NCBI GenBank assembly: GCA_029260755.1
Contig: JAJDCQ010000037.1
Span: forward strand, 1 to 64,000
Reading direction: 5' to 3'
Source of the DNA: Planctomycetota bacterium
GTDB taxonomy: Bacteria; Planctomycetota; J058; JAJDCQ01
Length of the DNA stretch: 64,000 bases
The notes under the pieces were generated by a model. The model was not told the DNA's origin. It saw nothing but the letters and a program-made list of their open reading frames with translations, and ran no database searches. Within the stretch, counting starts at the first letter, position 1, and each line of letters begins with the position of its first letter. Below are positions 52,494-62,115 of this stretch, piece by piece. The position numbers were made by a program, and so were the translations under genes.

Positions 52494-52563
52494 CAGAGGG
52501 CCGGGCGCTCTTCGCGACATCTCCGGGTCCTCCGTGTCCCGCGTATCCTGACACTCCGAGACC

Positions 52564-54483
52564 ATGCTCGAGAACCCCGCCGTCTCCGTCACCCTCGCGA
52601 TCGCCGCGCTCGCCCTCGGACCGGTCCTCGCGGCCGTGTCGCAGAAGCGGCCGGGCCTCCACGCGGCCCTCGACGGGTTCGTCATCGCGACGGTCGGCGG
52701 GCTCTGCCTCTTCCATCTGCTCCCCCACGCGTTCGAGACGCTGGCCGCGTGGGCGATCCCGGTCGCGGTCGGCGGGTTCGTCCTGCCGTGGATCTTCGAG
52801 CGCGGGCTGCACCGGCACACCGAGAGCCGCTTCCTCCTCCTGATCGCGCTGGCCGGGCTGATCGTCCACGCGGCGATCGACGGGGCCGCCCTCGGCGTCG
52901 GCGGCCACGCGGCCGCCGAGCTCGGCTCGCACGGCGACCACCTCCACGGACCGGGCACGAGCCAGAGCCACGGCGCCCTCGCCCTCACCCTCGCGATCGT
53001 CGTCCACCGCCTGCCGGTCGGGCTGCTCATCTGGGTGACCGTGCGTCCAGCGCTCGGCCGCGCCGCCGCGCTCATCCTCCTCGGCCTCCTCGGCGTCTTC
53101 ACCGTCGTCGGCGCGGCGATGAGCCGTCCGGTCCTCGACCTGATGGAGGGCCACCTCGTCGTCGGCGTCCTCGAGGCGCTCCTCGCCGGCGGGCTCCTCC
53201 ACGTCGTCCTCGACCACGGTCACCACCCCAGGGGCGGCAACGCCGCCTCGGCGTTCGGCGCCCTGAGCGGCCTCGTCCTCTTCCTCGTCCTTCCGCTCGA
53301 GGCGGCGCCGGTGCTCGCCGGCGCCGGGCTGGCGACGCTCGAGCTGCTCCTCGAGGCGAGCCCCGCCCTGCTGATCGGCTTCGCCGGCGCCGGCCTCCTC
53401 TCGCTCGTCCCCGAGGAGCGGCTCAGCCGCCTCATGACCGGCCGGAACGTCGTCACGAGCGCGCTCCGCGGCGTCATCTTCGGGCTGCCCCTCCCGATCT
53501 GTAGCTGCGGCGTCGTTCCGCTCTACCGCGGTCTCATGCAGAAGGGCGTCCCGGCCGCGGCCGCGATCGCGTTCCTGATCGCGACGCCCGAGCTCGGCGT
53601 CGACGCGCTCGTGATCTCGGTCCCGTTCCTCGGGATCCCGCTGACGATCACCCGCCTCGTCGCGGCGGTCATCCTCGCGATGGTCGCCGGGATCCTCGCC
53701 GGTCTCCTCACCCGGAGCGAGCCCGCGCCGGCGCCGGTGCCCGTCGAGCCGCCGCCGGACTGCTGCGACGACGAGCCCACGGCGGCCGCTCCAGGGAAGC
53801 TGCGCCGCGCGGCCCGTTACGGCTTCGTCGAGAGCGTCGACGACCTGGGTCCGTGGATCCTCGCCGGGATCCTGATCGCCGGCCTCCTCACCCCGCTCTT
53901 CGACCCGGCCTGGTCGCAGAAGATCCCGGCCGGCGCCGACGTCCCGCTCTTCGCGATCCTCGCCGCGCCGGTCTACGTCTGCGCGTCGGCGGCCACCCCG
54001 GTCGCGAGCGTCTTCATCACCAAGGGCATCTCGGCCGGCGCGGTCGTCGCCTTCCTCCTGACCGGCCCCGCCACGAACGTGACCACCTTCGGCGCGATCC
54101 GCGGCCGCCACGGGACGTCGGTCACGACCGCGGTCCTGCTCGGGAACCGCGCGACGACCCGCGCCCTCGGCATCCCGAAAAACGGCCACGGCGTCGTCGA
54201 CGAGGCCGCCGCGGCGGCGACCGCGAGCGACCACCACGACCACGGCCCGCTCCACTGGGCCGCCGCGGGTCTGTTCGGCCTCGTCCTGCTGGCGTCGTTC
54301 TTCCGCCAGGGCGCCCGCGGATTCCTCGCGACGCTCGGCCTCGTTCACGGAGCGGGCGCCCACGGGCACGACGGCCACGACGGGCACGACCACGGCGACG
54401 AGGGCGCCGCCGACGCGTGCTGCGGCGACGACGACGTCCCGGCCGCGACCGAGGAGACGGCCGAGCTCATCGCGGGAAGCTAG
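52564..54483 (+). CDS. ZIP-like / permease (DUF318-type) fusion, putative metal efflux transporter
   Basis: A 639-residue membrane protein with two halves. Residues about 1-225 form a ZIP-like domain (LFHLLPHAFE, LIVHAAIDGAALG, VVHRLPVGLLIW, with paired His and Asp/Glu in helices). After a short linker the second half is a permease of the YraQ/ArsP (DUF318) type, with LPICSCGVVPLYRGL and TPELGVDALVIS. Between helices lies a Cys/Asp loop (DCCDDE). Near the C-terminus are a His-rich stretch (HGHDGHDGHDHGDEG) and ACCGDDD, likely metal sites. It resembles the Cu/Zn efflux permeases (SO_0444 type). The ion specificity is not determinable. Confidence 0.75.
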   Translation: MLENPAVSVTLAIAALALGPVLAAVSQKRPGLHAALDGFVIATVGGLCLFHLLPHAFETLAAWAIPVAVGGFVLPWIFERGLHRHTESRFLLLIALAGLIVHAAIDGAALGVGGHAAAELGSHGDHLHGPGTSQSHGALALTLAIVVHRLPVGLLIWVTVRPALGRAAALILLGLLGVFTVVGAAMSRPVLDLMEGHLVVGVLEALLAGGLLHVVLDHGHHPRGGNAASAFGALSGLVLFLVLPLEAAPVLAGAGLATLELLLEASPALLIGFAGAGLLSLVPEERLSRLMTGRNVVTSALRGVIFGLPLPICSCGVVPLYRGLMQKGVPAAAAIAFLIATPELGVDALVISVPFLGIPLTITRLVAAVILAMVAGILAGLLTRSEPAPAPVPVEPPPDCCDDEPTAAAPGKLRRAARYGFVESVDDLGPWILAGILIAGLLTPLFDPAWSQKIPAGADVPLFAILAAPVYVCASAATPVASVFITKGISAGAVVAFLLTGPATNVTTFGAIRGRHGTSVTTAVLLGNRATTRALGIPKNGHGVVDEAAAAATASDHHDHGPLHWAAAGLFGLVLLASFFRQGARGFLATLGLVHGAGAHGHDGHDGHDHGDEGAADACCGDDDVPAATEETAELIAGS

Positions 54484-54495
54484 CCGCCCTCGGCG

Positions 54496-56409
54496 TCAGT
54501 CGAGCCCGATCTCCCCGCGGCCCTTCTCGGCCCACCACCACTCGATCTTGATGATCTGCGCGGCGCGGGCGCGGCGACTGCGGGCGGGCTTCGCGAACGG
54601 TAGCCCGGTCAGCCGCTTCAGGGCGGCGACCGCGTCGGGCAGCAGACGCCCTCCGTCCCACCGGAGCGCCTCGACGAGCATGCGCACGCCGCGTTCGTCG
54701 CTGAGCTCCGCGAACAGGCGGAAGACTCTCCGTCGCCGGGAACCGCTCGTTCGAAGGAGCACCCCTTCGACCTCCCGCGCCACCTCGGCGCGCAGCGCCG
54801 GCTCGAGGTCGCGGAGGCGGTCGCCCACGTCGTCGAGGCGACCCGCGGGCGCGCTCTCGAGCGCGGCCAGGAGCGTCCCGATGACCGACTCGACCGACTC
54901 GGGCGCCACGTCGGTCGAGGTGAGGACGGCGAGGAGACCGCGGGACCGGAGCAACCGCTCGACGCCATCGGGACCCATCGCGACCGCGACCCGATCGAAC
55001 ACGTCGGTGAGCCGCCCGAGCAGCTCGGGGTCGCGCGGGACGCCGTCGTCCCGGAGCGCGCGATCGAGCTCGGCCTCGATCGCGTCCGCGACCGCCGCCG
55101 CATCGAACGCGACGAGCGCGCCGACGCGACCGTCCTCGCCGCCGTCCTCGCCGGGGTCGGCTGCCAGACCCGCGACCAGCAGTCGGGCGATCTCGAGCTG
55201 CTCCTCCCGACGGAGGTAGGGCCGCGAACGATCTCGGAAGCTCGAGTCCTCGACGAGACGCCTGGCGAGGTCGTGGCGGCCCTCGTCGGTCTCGAGGAGG
55301 AAGTCGACCACCGCGGCGAGCGGCGGACCGCTCCGGGCGAGCGTCTCCGCCCGGAAGTCCGGATCCTCGAGGCGCGCCGCGATGAGGCGCGAGATCTCGG
55401 TCTCCCGATTCTTCCGGGCGAGGGCGAAGCACCGGTCCACGAACGCGCCGTCCGAGAACCGCTCAGCCACCCGTCGCTCGATCTCGTCGGGGTCGGCCTC
55501 GTCGATGTGGTCGAGGGCGTGGAGCAGGAGGGCGTCGTGGAGAGCCTCGCCGGCGGTGCCTCGGTGCGCGCCGTGACGGTAGGCGACGCGGATCGCGGAC
55601 TGGTAGGTCCGGCAGCCCTGACGGACGATCTGCACGGGCAGGTCGGTCACGTACTCCTGAAGGACCCCTTCCCAGATGTCGGGGTAGACGGTCTCGAGCG
55701 GCGCGAGCGGCCGCTTCGCGAGCACCTGCGACACGCGCTGCGAGAGCCACGTCGCCGGATGCCACGAAGGCCTGGCCCCGGCCTGGGCTCGCGCGGTCTG
55801 GGCCGCCCGGATCAGCTCTCGCCGCACCGACGCCTCGGCCCCCGAGGTGCTCCCGGCGAGCTCGACGCCGAACTCGAGCTGCTGGAGCACCTCGCCGGCG
55901 CTGGCGTTGCCGGCGATCGCGTGGATCACCTCGCCCTCGGGCGTGCAGAGGTAGCTCGCGACGTTTCCGCCGACCCGCCCCACGACGGGGCCGCCCTCGA
56001 CGCGGGTGAGGGCGGCGAAGGTGCCGACCCGCCGCCACGTGCAGACGAACCCGTCGCCCAGGATCCGGGCGACCCTGGCGTTCTTGAGCGCTCCGACCCG
56101 GAACGCGCGTGCGTTGTTTCAGGTGCGGCCGTCGTCGGGGAAGTCGCCCGCGAGATGCAGGACGAAGAGGAGCTTGCCCTCCTCCCGGGCTCGGCGGGCC
56201 GCCTCGGCCTCGTCGGCCCACCAGTCGATCAGCGTTCCGTGGCGACTCGGGGTGGGGCAGGCGGCGGGCGCCGCGTGCTCGGGGCACGCCTCGTCGGAGC
56301 CGGCGGACGCGGGCGTCGAAGACCCGGCGAGGATGAGCGTGAGCGCCGCGGCGAGGGCGATCGGTCGGATCGGACCATCCCCGGCGCGGAGCAGCGTGCG
56401 CGTGTACAT
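54496..56409 (-). CDS. Candidate selenoprotein: secreted thioredoxin-like protein with in-frame TGA (Sec97) and helical-repeat tail
   Basis: Read through one TGA (56119-56121), this is a 637-residue protein; stopped there, it splits into a 96-residue stub and an orphan frame in the same phase. Residues 1-36 are a signal peptide. KLLFVLHLAGDFPDDGRT, Sec97, NNARAFRVGALKNARV, then GDGFVCTWRRVGTF and YLCTPEGEVIHAIAGN form a thioredoxin-like domain; the TGA falls in the loop before helix 1 where redox residues sit. The remaining ~430 residues are HEAT-like helices. No other stop lies in the frame, and the reading continues without a shift. A hairpin of SECIS type begins 10 nt after the TGA. ATG 56409 follows GAGGGG. 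Alternatives are a nonsense mutation, a sequencing error, or two genes with a GTG start at 55983. Confidence 0.72.
56088..56108 (-). promoter_or_regulatory. Candidate bacterial SECIS element
   Basis: In the mRNA, nt 11-14 after the UGA (GCGC) pair with nt 28-31 (GCGC), nt 15-16 (GU) bulge out, UCC (17-19) pairs with GGA (25-27), and the loop is GGGUC (20-24). The E. coli fdhF upper stem also starts about 11 nt after the UGA, has a bulged U and a GGUC loop. The match in distance, bulge and loop is close. Confidence 0.65.
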
Positions 56410-56508
56410 ACGACCCCTCTCTCTCTCGGCCGGCCGGGCGAACCCGGACCGGACTCTGGAAGCGGAGTCGGACCCAAGAGATGACACGCTCGACCGGCGC
56501 GCGCGGTT

Positions 56509-59500
56509 TCAATCGCCGGACGAGCGCCGGATCGAGCGCGGGAGATGCCAGCGCTCGAAGAAGGGGTTCTTCGGCGTCCCCTCGCGAACCCAGGTGGCGA
56601 GGGCGGGCGGAGCACGCCCGCCGAGCCCATCGAGCGCGATCGCGTGGTAGGTCGCCTCGCGCTGATCTCGGGCTCGCTCCAGCGCCCGTCCGAGCGCGTC
56701 GACGGCGGCCCGATCGCCCATCGCGGTGAGGGCGATCGCGGCGTTGCTCCGCACCTCGTCGGACTCGTCGCCGGAGAGGAGCGCCCGCACGGGCGGCCCG
56801 ACGACCGCGACGAGCCGACCGCGCCCCGATGCATCGACGGCCGCGGCGACCCGGGCGATGCCGAAGAGGGCGTTCGCCCGCACCCAGGCGTCCTCGTGCC
56901 GGAGCAGCGCGGCGAGGGCCGCCACGTCTCCCTCCCCGGCGATCATCGCGAGGCCGAACGACCCGTTGACGATGAACGCCGGCTCGCGGCTCCGGAGCGC
57001 GGCGTCGAACAGCGGTCCGGCGTCCCGATCGCCGATCCACGCGAGGAGCGCGACCGCATCGACCCGAGGATCGCCGCCCGGCCCGCACACCGAGAAGGCC
57101 CGGTAGGGCTCGAACCCGAGGCCGGGGGCGAGCCGCGTCACCGTGTCCGGACGCCCGCCGACGGGCTGCCGATCGGGATGCGCGATCGCGCGGAGCGCCG
57201 GCGCGGCGCCCGCGGGATCGCCGAGCTCGGCGAGGGCGAACGCCGCCGCGAGTCGGACGTAGGGGTCGTCATCCTCCTCGAGGCGCCGCCGCAGGCGCGC
57301 GGCGGCGCTGCCGTCGCGCCGGGCCGCGATCGCGAAGCAGGCCGCCGCGCGGACGGCCGGGTCGGGATCCTCGAGGATGGGAACGAGGATCGCGCCGTCG
57401 CCGGCGTGGCGCGCGATGATCGCATACGCGCGGACGTTGCCCGCGAACGGGCTCTCCTTCGCGATCGCCCGGAGAAACGGCAGCACCGTCGCCCGGTCTC
57501 CCAGCTCCTCGACGTAGTCGGCCACCGCCTCGCGCACCGGGCTCGGGTCGAGGGCGTGGGCCGCGACCGCGGCGAGGACGGCCCGATCACGCCGGCGGCG
57601 CAGACCCGAGATCACCCGGTGGAGGAGGAGGCCGTCGGCCTCGACGTCGAGGGCGCCCCGGAGCGCCTCGAGCGCGCGGGGATCGGCGCTCTCGGTGAGG
57701 GCGATCGCCGCGGCGAGGCGGATCCCGAGCGGCCGGCTCGACGAGACGAGGACGCGCCCGAACGAGGGGACCAGCTCATCGAGGCGGCGCTCGAGCTCGG
57801 CCACCGCGTCGGGCTCCTGCGCGAGCAGCCCGTCGGCGAGCAGGGCGACGGCCGCCGCGTCGGTCGCGCGGAGCGCCGCGTCCCGCCGGTCGACGAGGAG
57901 CTCTTCGAGCGCCGCGCTCGGCGCGCGTTCGTTCGCCGCCTCGAGCGCCGCGATCGCGACCGGCGGGTCGAGAACGCGGATGAGCGCCGCGGCCCGGTGG
58001 GCCGCGGCCGCATCGCCGCCGACGAGGTGGCCGACGGCCTCGCGGGCGGCCGCGTGGGCCGCATCGCCGGTGAGGCCCCCGGTCCCCTCGGTCGCGCCTT
58101 CGGACGCGCCTCCGGCCGGACGCCGGAGGACGCGGCGGACGTAGCGCCCGACGATCTCGTCGCAGGCGGCGTCGTCGCCGGCGTCGTCCGCGATGTGAAA
58201 CAGGGCCGCGAGCGCCTCCGCCGGCGGGGCGCCGGCCTCGAGCGCCTGCTCCATCGCGTCGATCGCCTCGCGGTCTCGGCGCGAAAGGAGGTGGGTCAGC
58301 CCGATCCCCCGCCAGGCCCGCCCGAGCGCCGGGGTCGGCCCTTCGGGCGGCAGGGCCGCCCCCCCGAGCGCCCGGACGAGGTCCGCGCGGGGCTCGCTCG
58401 TCGGATCGCTCTCGTCGCCGTCGTCGGCGCCGTTCGTCGCGGCGTCGTCGGCGCCGCCGCGCGCGGCGACGAGGTGCGCCGCCGCGAGCGCCGCCTCGAA
58501 GCGACCCCGGGCGTCCTCGGGCCGGCCGGTCGTCAGGTCGAGCTCGCCGAGCGCGAGCAGGGTCTCGGGGTCGTGACCGCGTGTCTCCGCGGCGAACGCG
58601 GCGTCGAGGTCGGCCCGCGCCGCGGCCGGATCGCCCGCCCAGGTCGTGCCGCCCCGCCGGGTACGCCGCCCCGGCAGGACGTCGAGGCGCGCGAGCAGCG
58701 TCGCCGGCGCGGCGCCCGGCGGCCGCTCCGGCGCGTAGCGGGTCCGCGCCCGCAGCCGCAGGAGCGAGGCGTCGGGCTCCTCGCCGGCGGCCGCGCCCGC
58801 GGCGATGAGCGCCGCCCGGGCGGCGGCCTGGTCGCCCTCGACGAGGGCCGCCCGCGCCTCGAGCTCGTGCGCGAGCAGGCGCTGCGCCGGCGACCCGATC
58901 GCGGCCGCGCGGGCTGCGCTCGCGGCGGCGGCCCGCGGGCGACCGCCGAGGAGATGCAGGGCTCCGAGCCGGAGCATCGCGCGCGCCCGCGTCCCCGCCG
59001 AGCCGAGCTCCACGGCGAGCTCGTACTCGGCCTCGGCGTCGCGGGGCAACGCCTCCGCGAGGAGCTCGTCGCCGCGCCCGATCAGGGCGATCGCGTCCGC
59101 GTCGGGATCGGGCGGGAGATCCTCGACGCCGGCGTCCGCGCCGGAGCTGGACGCGACGGCGCCCCCTCCGATCCCGACGCGGGCGGCGAGCTCGGCGATC
59201 CGATCCTGGAGAGCGAGGGCGGTGACGGCGATCCCGATCACGAGGACGGTCACGCCGGCGGAGAGGGCGAGCGGAAGCCGCGCGCCTCCCTCGGCATCGG
59301 CATCCTCGGAGCCCGCGAGCGGCTCCTCGCGGCGCGTCGACCCCGGGCCGTCGCGCGGGCGCACCGCCTGGGTGGCCGCCTCGGTCTGATCCGGCGAGAG
59401 GAGCGCCGCCGACGCGGGCTCGAGGCTCGCGCCCGAGCCGGGTAGGCCTCCGAGCGTCTCGCCCGGTCCGGTGCGGCGCGAGTCGCCGTCCTCGAGCGCC

Positions 59501-60435
59501 GGCGCCGCCGCCGCCGCGATCGCCCCGGCGCCCGCCCCGCCGCCAGGCTCGATCGAGAGGCGGGCGGGCTCGCCGTCCGGCACGGCGCTCGGGGGGCCGC
59601 CCCGGAGCTCGACGCACGCGCGGGCGAGCTCCTGCGCCGAGTCGAACCGTTCGGCCGGATCGCGCGCCATCGCCCGGCGACAGAGCGCCTCGACCGCCGC
59701 CGGCACCTCGCGCCGCAGCGAGCGGGGCGGCGCGGCGTCCTTCTCGATGACCTGCATCATCACCGCGTAGACGCTCGATGCGGTGAACGGCCGGACGCCG
59801 GTGAGCATCTCGTAGAGGACGACGCCCGCGGAGTAGACGTCGGTCCGCTGGTCGAGGCGATGGCCCCGGACCTGCTCGGGCGCCATGTAGTAGGGCGTCC
59901 CGAGGACCGTCCCGGTCTGGGTCAGCGCGTTCTGCCCGTCGGCGAGGCGGGCGAGACCGAAGTCGGTGAGGTGCGGCTCGCCGCGCATGTGATCGATGAG
60001 GATGTTGGTCGGCTTCACGTCGCGATGGAGGACGCCGTGCCGGTGCGCGTGATGGAGCGCGGCGGCGAGCCGCCCGGTGATCGCCAGCGCCCGCTCGACC
60101 GGGAGCGGCCCATCCTCGGCGAGGACGACGCCGAGCGAACGGCCCTCGACGAGGTCCATCACGTAGTAGGGCGTCCGGGCATCGACGGAGACGTCGTGAA
60201 CGGCGACGACGTTCGCGTGAGCGCCGAGCCGGGCGACCGCCTGCGCCTCGCGGACGAAGCGGGCGAGCGTCTCGCTCGACGCGTCGTCGGCGTCCGGCGG
60301 CGCGCGGAGCACCTTGATCGCGACCTCGCGCTCGAGGAGCTCGTGGCGCGCCCGGTAGACGACGCCCATGCCGCCGCGGCCGAGGGTCGCGATGATCCGG
60401 TAGGGTCCGAGTCGCTCGATCGGAACGAGGCTCAC
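56509..60435 (-). CDS. Membrane Ser/Thr protein kinase with HEAT-like repeats
   Basis: A 1308-residue kinase. GRGGMG is at residues 19-24, the lysine is K41 (VAIK), HRDVKPTN and TDFGLA follow. A membrane helix lies near residue 390 (LPLALSAGVTVLVIGIAVTALAL). The rest is helical: a TPR-like part first (LGALHLLGGRPRAAAASA), then HEAT/PBS-lyase-like repeats (DPAVRAAACFAIAARRD, DPYVRLAAAFALAELGDP, DAWVRANALFGIARVA). It starts with GTG at 60435 directly before the kinase domain. It is upstream of the candidate selenoprotein on the same strand, whose tail is also helical-repeat, so the two may be co-transcribed. Confidence 0.9.
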   Translation of the reverse strand: MSLVPIERLGPYRIIATLGRGGMGVVYRARHELLEREVAIKVLRAPPDADDASSETLARFVREAQAVARLGAHANVVAVHDVSVDARTPYYVMDLVEGRSLGVVLAEDGPLPVERALAITGRLAAALHHAHRHGVLHRDVKPTNILIDHMRGEPHLTDFGLARLADGQNALTQTGTVLGTPYYMAPEQVRGHRLDQRTDVYSAGVVLYEMLTGVRPFTASSVYAVMMQVIEKDAAPPRSLRREVPAAVEALCRRAMARDPAERFDSAQELARACVELRGGPPSAVPDGEPARLSIEPGGGAGAGAIAAAAAPALEDGDSRRTGPGETLGGLPGSGASLEPASAALLSPDQTEAATQAVRPRDGPGSTRREEPLAGSEDADAEGGARLPLALSAGVTVLVIGIAVTALALQDRIAELAARVGIGGGAVASSSGADAGVEDLPPDPDADAIALIGRGDELLAEALPRDAEAEYELAVELGSAGTRARAMLRLGALHLLGGRPRAAAASAARAAAIGSPAQRLLAHELEARAALVEGDQAAARAALIAAGAAAGEEPDASLLRLRARTRYAPERPPGAAPATLLARLDVLPGRRTRRGGTTWAGDPAAARADLDAAFAAETRGHDPETLLALGELDLTTGRPEDARGRFEAALAAAHLVAARGGADDAATNGADDGDESDPTSEPRADLVRALGGAALPPEGPTPALGRAWRGIGLTHLLSRRDREAIDAMEQALEAGAPPAEALAALFHIADDAGDDAACDEIVGRYVRRVLRRPAGGASEGATEGTGGLTGDAAHAAAREAVGHLVGGDAAAAHRAAALIRVLDPPVAIAALEAANERAPSAALEELLVDRRDAALRATDAAAVALLADGLLAQEPDAVAELERRLDELVPSFGRVLVSSSRPLGIRLAAAIALTESADPRALEALRGALDVEADGLLLHRVISGLRRRRDRAVLAAVAAHALDPSPVREAVADYVEELGDRATVLPFLRAIAKESPFAGNVRAYAIIARHAGDGAILVPILEDPDPAVRAAACFAIAARRDGSAAARLRRRLEEDDDPYVRLAAAFALAELGDPAGAAPALRAIAHPDRQPVGGRPDTVTRLAPGLGFEPYRAFSVCGPGGDPRVDAVALLAWIGDRDAGPLFDAALRSREPAFIVNGSFGLAMIAGEGDVAALAALLRHEDAWVRANALFGIARVAAAVDASGRGRLVAVVGPPVRALLSGDESDEVRSNAAIALTAMGDRAAVDALGRALERARDQREATYHAIALDGLGGRAPPALATWVREGTPKNPFFERWHLPRSIRRSSGD

Positions 60436-60493
60436 GCGGCCAGGATACCGCGCGGCCGAGCCGACGTCGCCCGCGCGCGCACCGGACCCCGGC

Positions 60494-60949
60494 TCAGCCG
60501 AGCTTCTCGGCCAGGTCGGCGAGGGCGAAGATCGCTCCGAAGTGCAGGATCGCCCGGGCGATGAAGAAGCCGCCCGCGAAGATCCACACCTCCTGCCCGT
60601 CCGCCTTGGCCGAGAGCTTGAAGCCGATCATCACGACCAGCAGCTCGATCGCCGCGATCGCGCGGGTGACGTGGCGGGAGAGGACCCCGCCCTCGCCCAT
60701 CAGCCAGGCCACCCAGGCGCCGATCCCGATCGCGAGGATGGCCGCCGTCGCCAGGACCGCGATCCCGTCCGCCGGCAGCCGGATCTCCTTGAGCTCGAGC
60801 TTCATCAGGACGATGTGGCTGACGCTCAGGGCGAGGACGTAGATCACGAACAGGCCGGTCGCGATGACGAGGAACAGGAGGATCGACGGAGCCGCCGTGA
60901 CCAGAACCACCGAGGCGAGGACGGCCGCGCGGGCGGTCACAATCGACAT
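60494..60949 (-). CDS. Small membrane protein with four helices
   Basis: A 151-residue integral membrane protein. Four hydrophobic segments are visible: VLASVVLVTAAPSILLFLVI with TGLFVIYVLALSV, IAVLATAAILAIGIGAWVAW, AIAAIELLVVMIGF, and VWIFAGGFFIARAILHFGA. No family is recognised. AAGGAG lies eight bases before the ATG at 60949, which fixes the start and rejects a longer open frame. It sits 38 bases after the NHL-repeat lipoprotein gene, in what looks like one transcript from the HEAT-repeat gene at the right edge. Confidence 0.7.
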   Translation of the reverse strand: MSIVTARAAVLASVVLVTAAPSILLFLVIATGLFVIYVLALSVSHIVLMKLELKEIRLPADGIAVLATAAILAIGIGAWVAWLMGEGGVLSRHVTRAIAAIELLVVMIGFKLSAKADGQEVWIFAGGFFIARAILHFGAIFALADLAEKLG

Positions 60950-60987
60950 GAGAGACTCCTTCCTCCGAGCCGAGCGAATCAAGCGGC

Positions 60988-62115
60988 TCAGTCGCCCAGC
61001 AGGACGCTCCAGCGGAGGTCGTAGAGGCGGTGATTGCCGCTGTCGACCAGGACGAGGCGCGCCGCGTCCGGCGGCGCCGTAGGGTCGAACGCGAGCGCCC
61101 ACGGCTTGAGGAGCTGCCCGTCGCTCGTCCCGGTGCCACCGAAGCTCGTCACGAAGCGACCGTCGGCGACCTCGAACACGCTCATCCGGTCGTTGCCGAA
61201 CTCGGCGACGGCGACACGGCGGCCCCGGGGCCCCCAGGCGACGTCGTAGGGGTACTTCAGCTCGCCCGGCGCCTCGCCGAGCCGCCCGAGGACGGCGAGC
61301 AGCTCGCCGTCCGTCGAGAAGATCTGGATCCGGTGGTTGAACGAGTCGGCGACGGCGATCCGCTCGCCGGCCGGGTCGAGGGCGACGGCGACCGGGTTGC
61401 GGAGCTCGCCGTCCGCTCGCCCCCAGCGGCCGATCCGCCGGATCAGCCGCCCTTCGCGATCGAACGCCTGGACCCGGGCGACGTCCGCACCCTGATCGGT
61501 CACCCAGACGGTGCCGTCGGCGCCGACGTCGATCCCCGTCACGAGGAGGAGCCGGCCGTCCTCGCGCCCGAGCTCGCCCCACGCGTCGATGAGGTTCAGC
61601 GCGGCGTCGTAGACGAGCACCCGATGGAGGTGGCTGTCGGCGACGAACGCCCGCCCCTCGCCGTCGACGTCCATCCCGGTCGGCGTGCCCTGGTCGACGA
61701 CCGGCATCCGCACCATCGCCAGCGGTCGCCCCGACGCGTCGAAGCGGCGCAGCCAGCCGCGCTTGTCGATGACGTGGATCGACCCGTCGACGGGGGAGAC
61801 GGCGACCGCGCGCGGATACGAGAACGTGGCGGGCGAGGTCCCCTCGCCTCCGAAGAGCCGGGCGACGACGCCGCCCGCTCGCACCGGGACGGCCTCGGCG
61901 GCCGTCGGGTCGAGGGCGCGCGGGCGCGCCTCGGGCGGGAGCTCGACGCCGGCGACGGCGGTCGGCGCGGCCGCCTCCTCGTCGACGCCGTCGTCCGGTG
62001 AGGCCGGCGGCATCGGGGGCGGCGCCGGGCTCGCGACCGCCCGGTCGCACCCGGTGCCGAACGCGAGCGCGGCCGCGAGCAGCGAGACGGCGACGACCGT
62101 CGCGGTCCGGCTCAC
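60988..62115 (-). CDS. NHL-repeat lipoprotein
   Basis: A 375-residue exported protein. The N-terminus SRTATVVAVSLLAAALAFGTGC ends in a lipobox-type cysteine, so it is probably a lipoprotein. NHL repeats form a beta-propeller: FSYPRAVAVSPVDGSIHVID, GTPTGMDVDGEGRAFVADS, VTGIDVGADGTVWVTD, RNPVAVALDPAGERIAVAD, KYPYDVAWGPRGRRVAVAE, KPWALAFDPTAPP. GTG 62115 overlaps the stop of the upstream gene (GTGA at 62112-62115). NHL propellers bind proteins or other ligands; no catalytic site is known. Confidence 0.82.
   Translation of the reverse strand: MSRTATVVAVSLLAAALAFGTGCDRAVASPAPPPMPPASPDDGVDEEAAAPTAVAGVELPPEARPRALDPTAAEAVPVRAGGVVARLFGGEGTSPATFSYPRAVAVSPVDGSIHVIDKRGWLRRFDASGRPLAMVRMPVVDQGTPTGMDVDGEGRAFVADSHLHRVLVYDAALNLIDAWGELGREDGRLLLVTGIDVGADGTVWVTDQGADVARVQAFDREGRLIRRIGRWGRADGELRNPVAVALDPAGERIAVADSFNHRIQIFSTDGELLAVLGRLGEAPGELKYPYDVAWGPRGRRVAVAEFGNDRMSVFEVADGRFVTSFGGTGTSDGQLLKPWALAFDPTAPPDAARLVLVDSGNHRLYDLRWSVLLGD

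Noticed and set aside
54496..55983. A separate gene starting at GTG 55983.
   Set aside because: It would begin inside the thioredoxin-like domain without a signal peptide, and the preceding codons (56118-55984) continue the same domain in the same frame up to the TGA. Read-through as selenocysteine explains the data better, though this is not proven.
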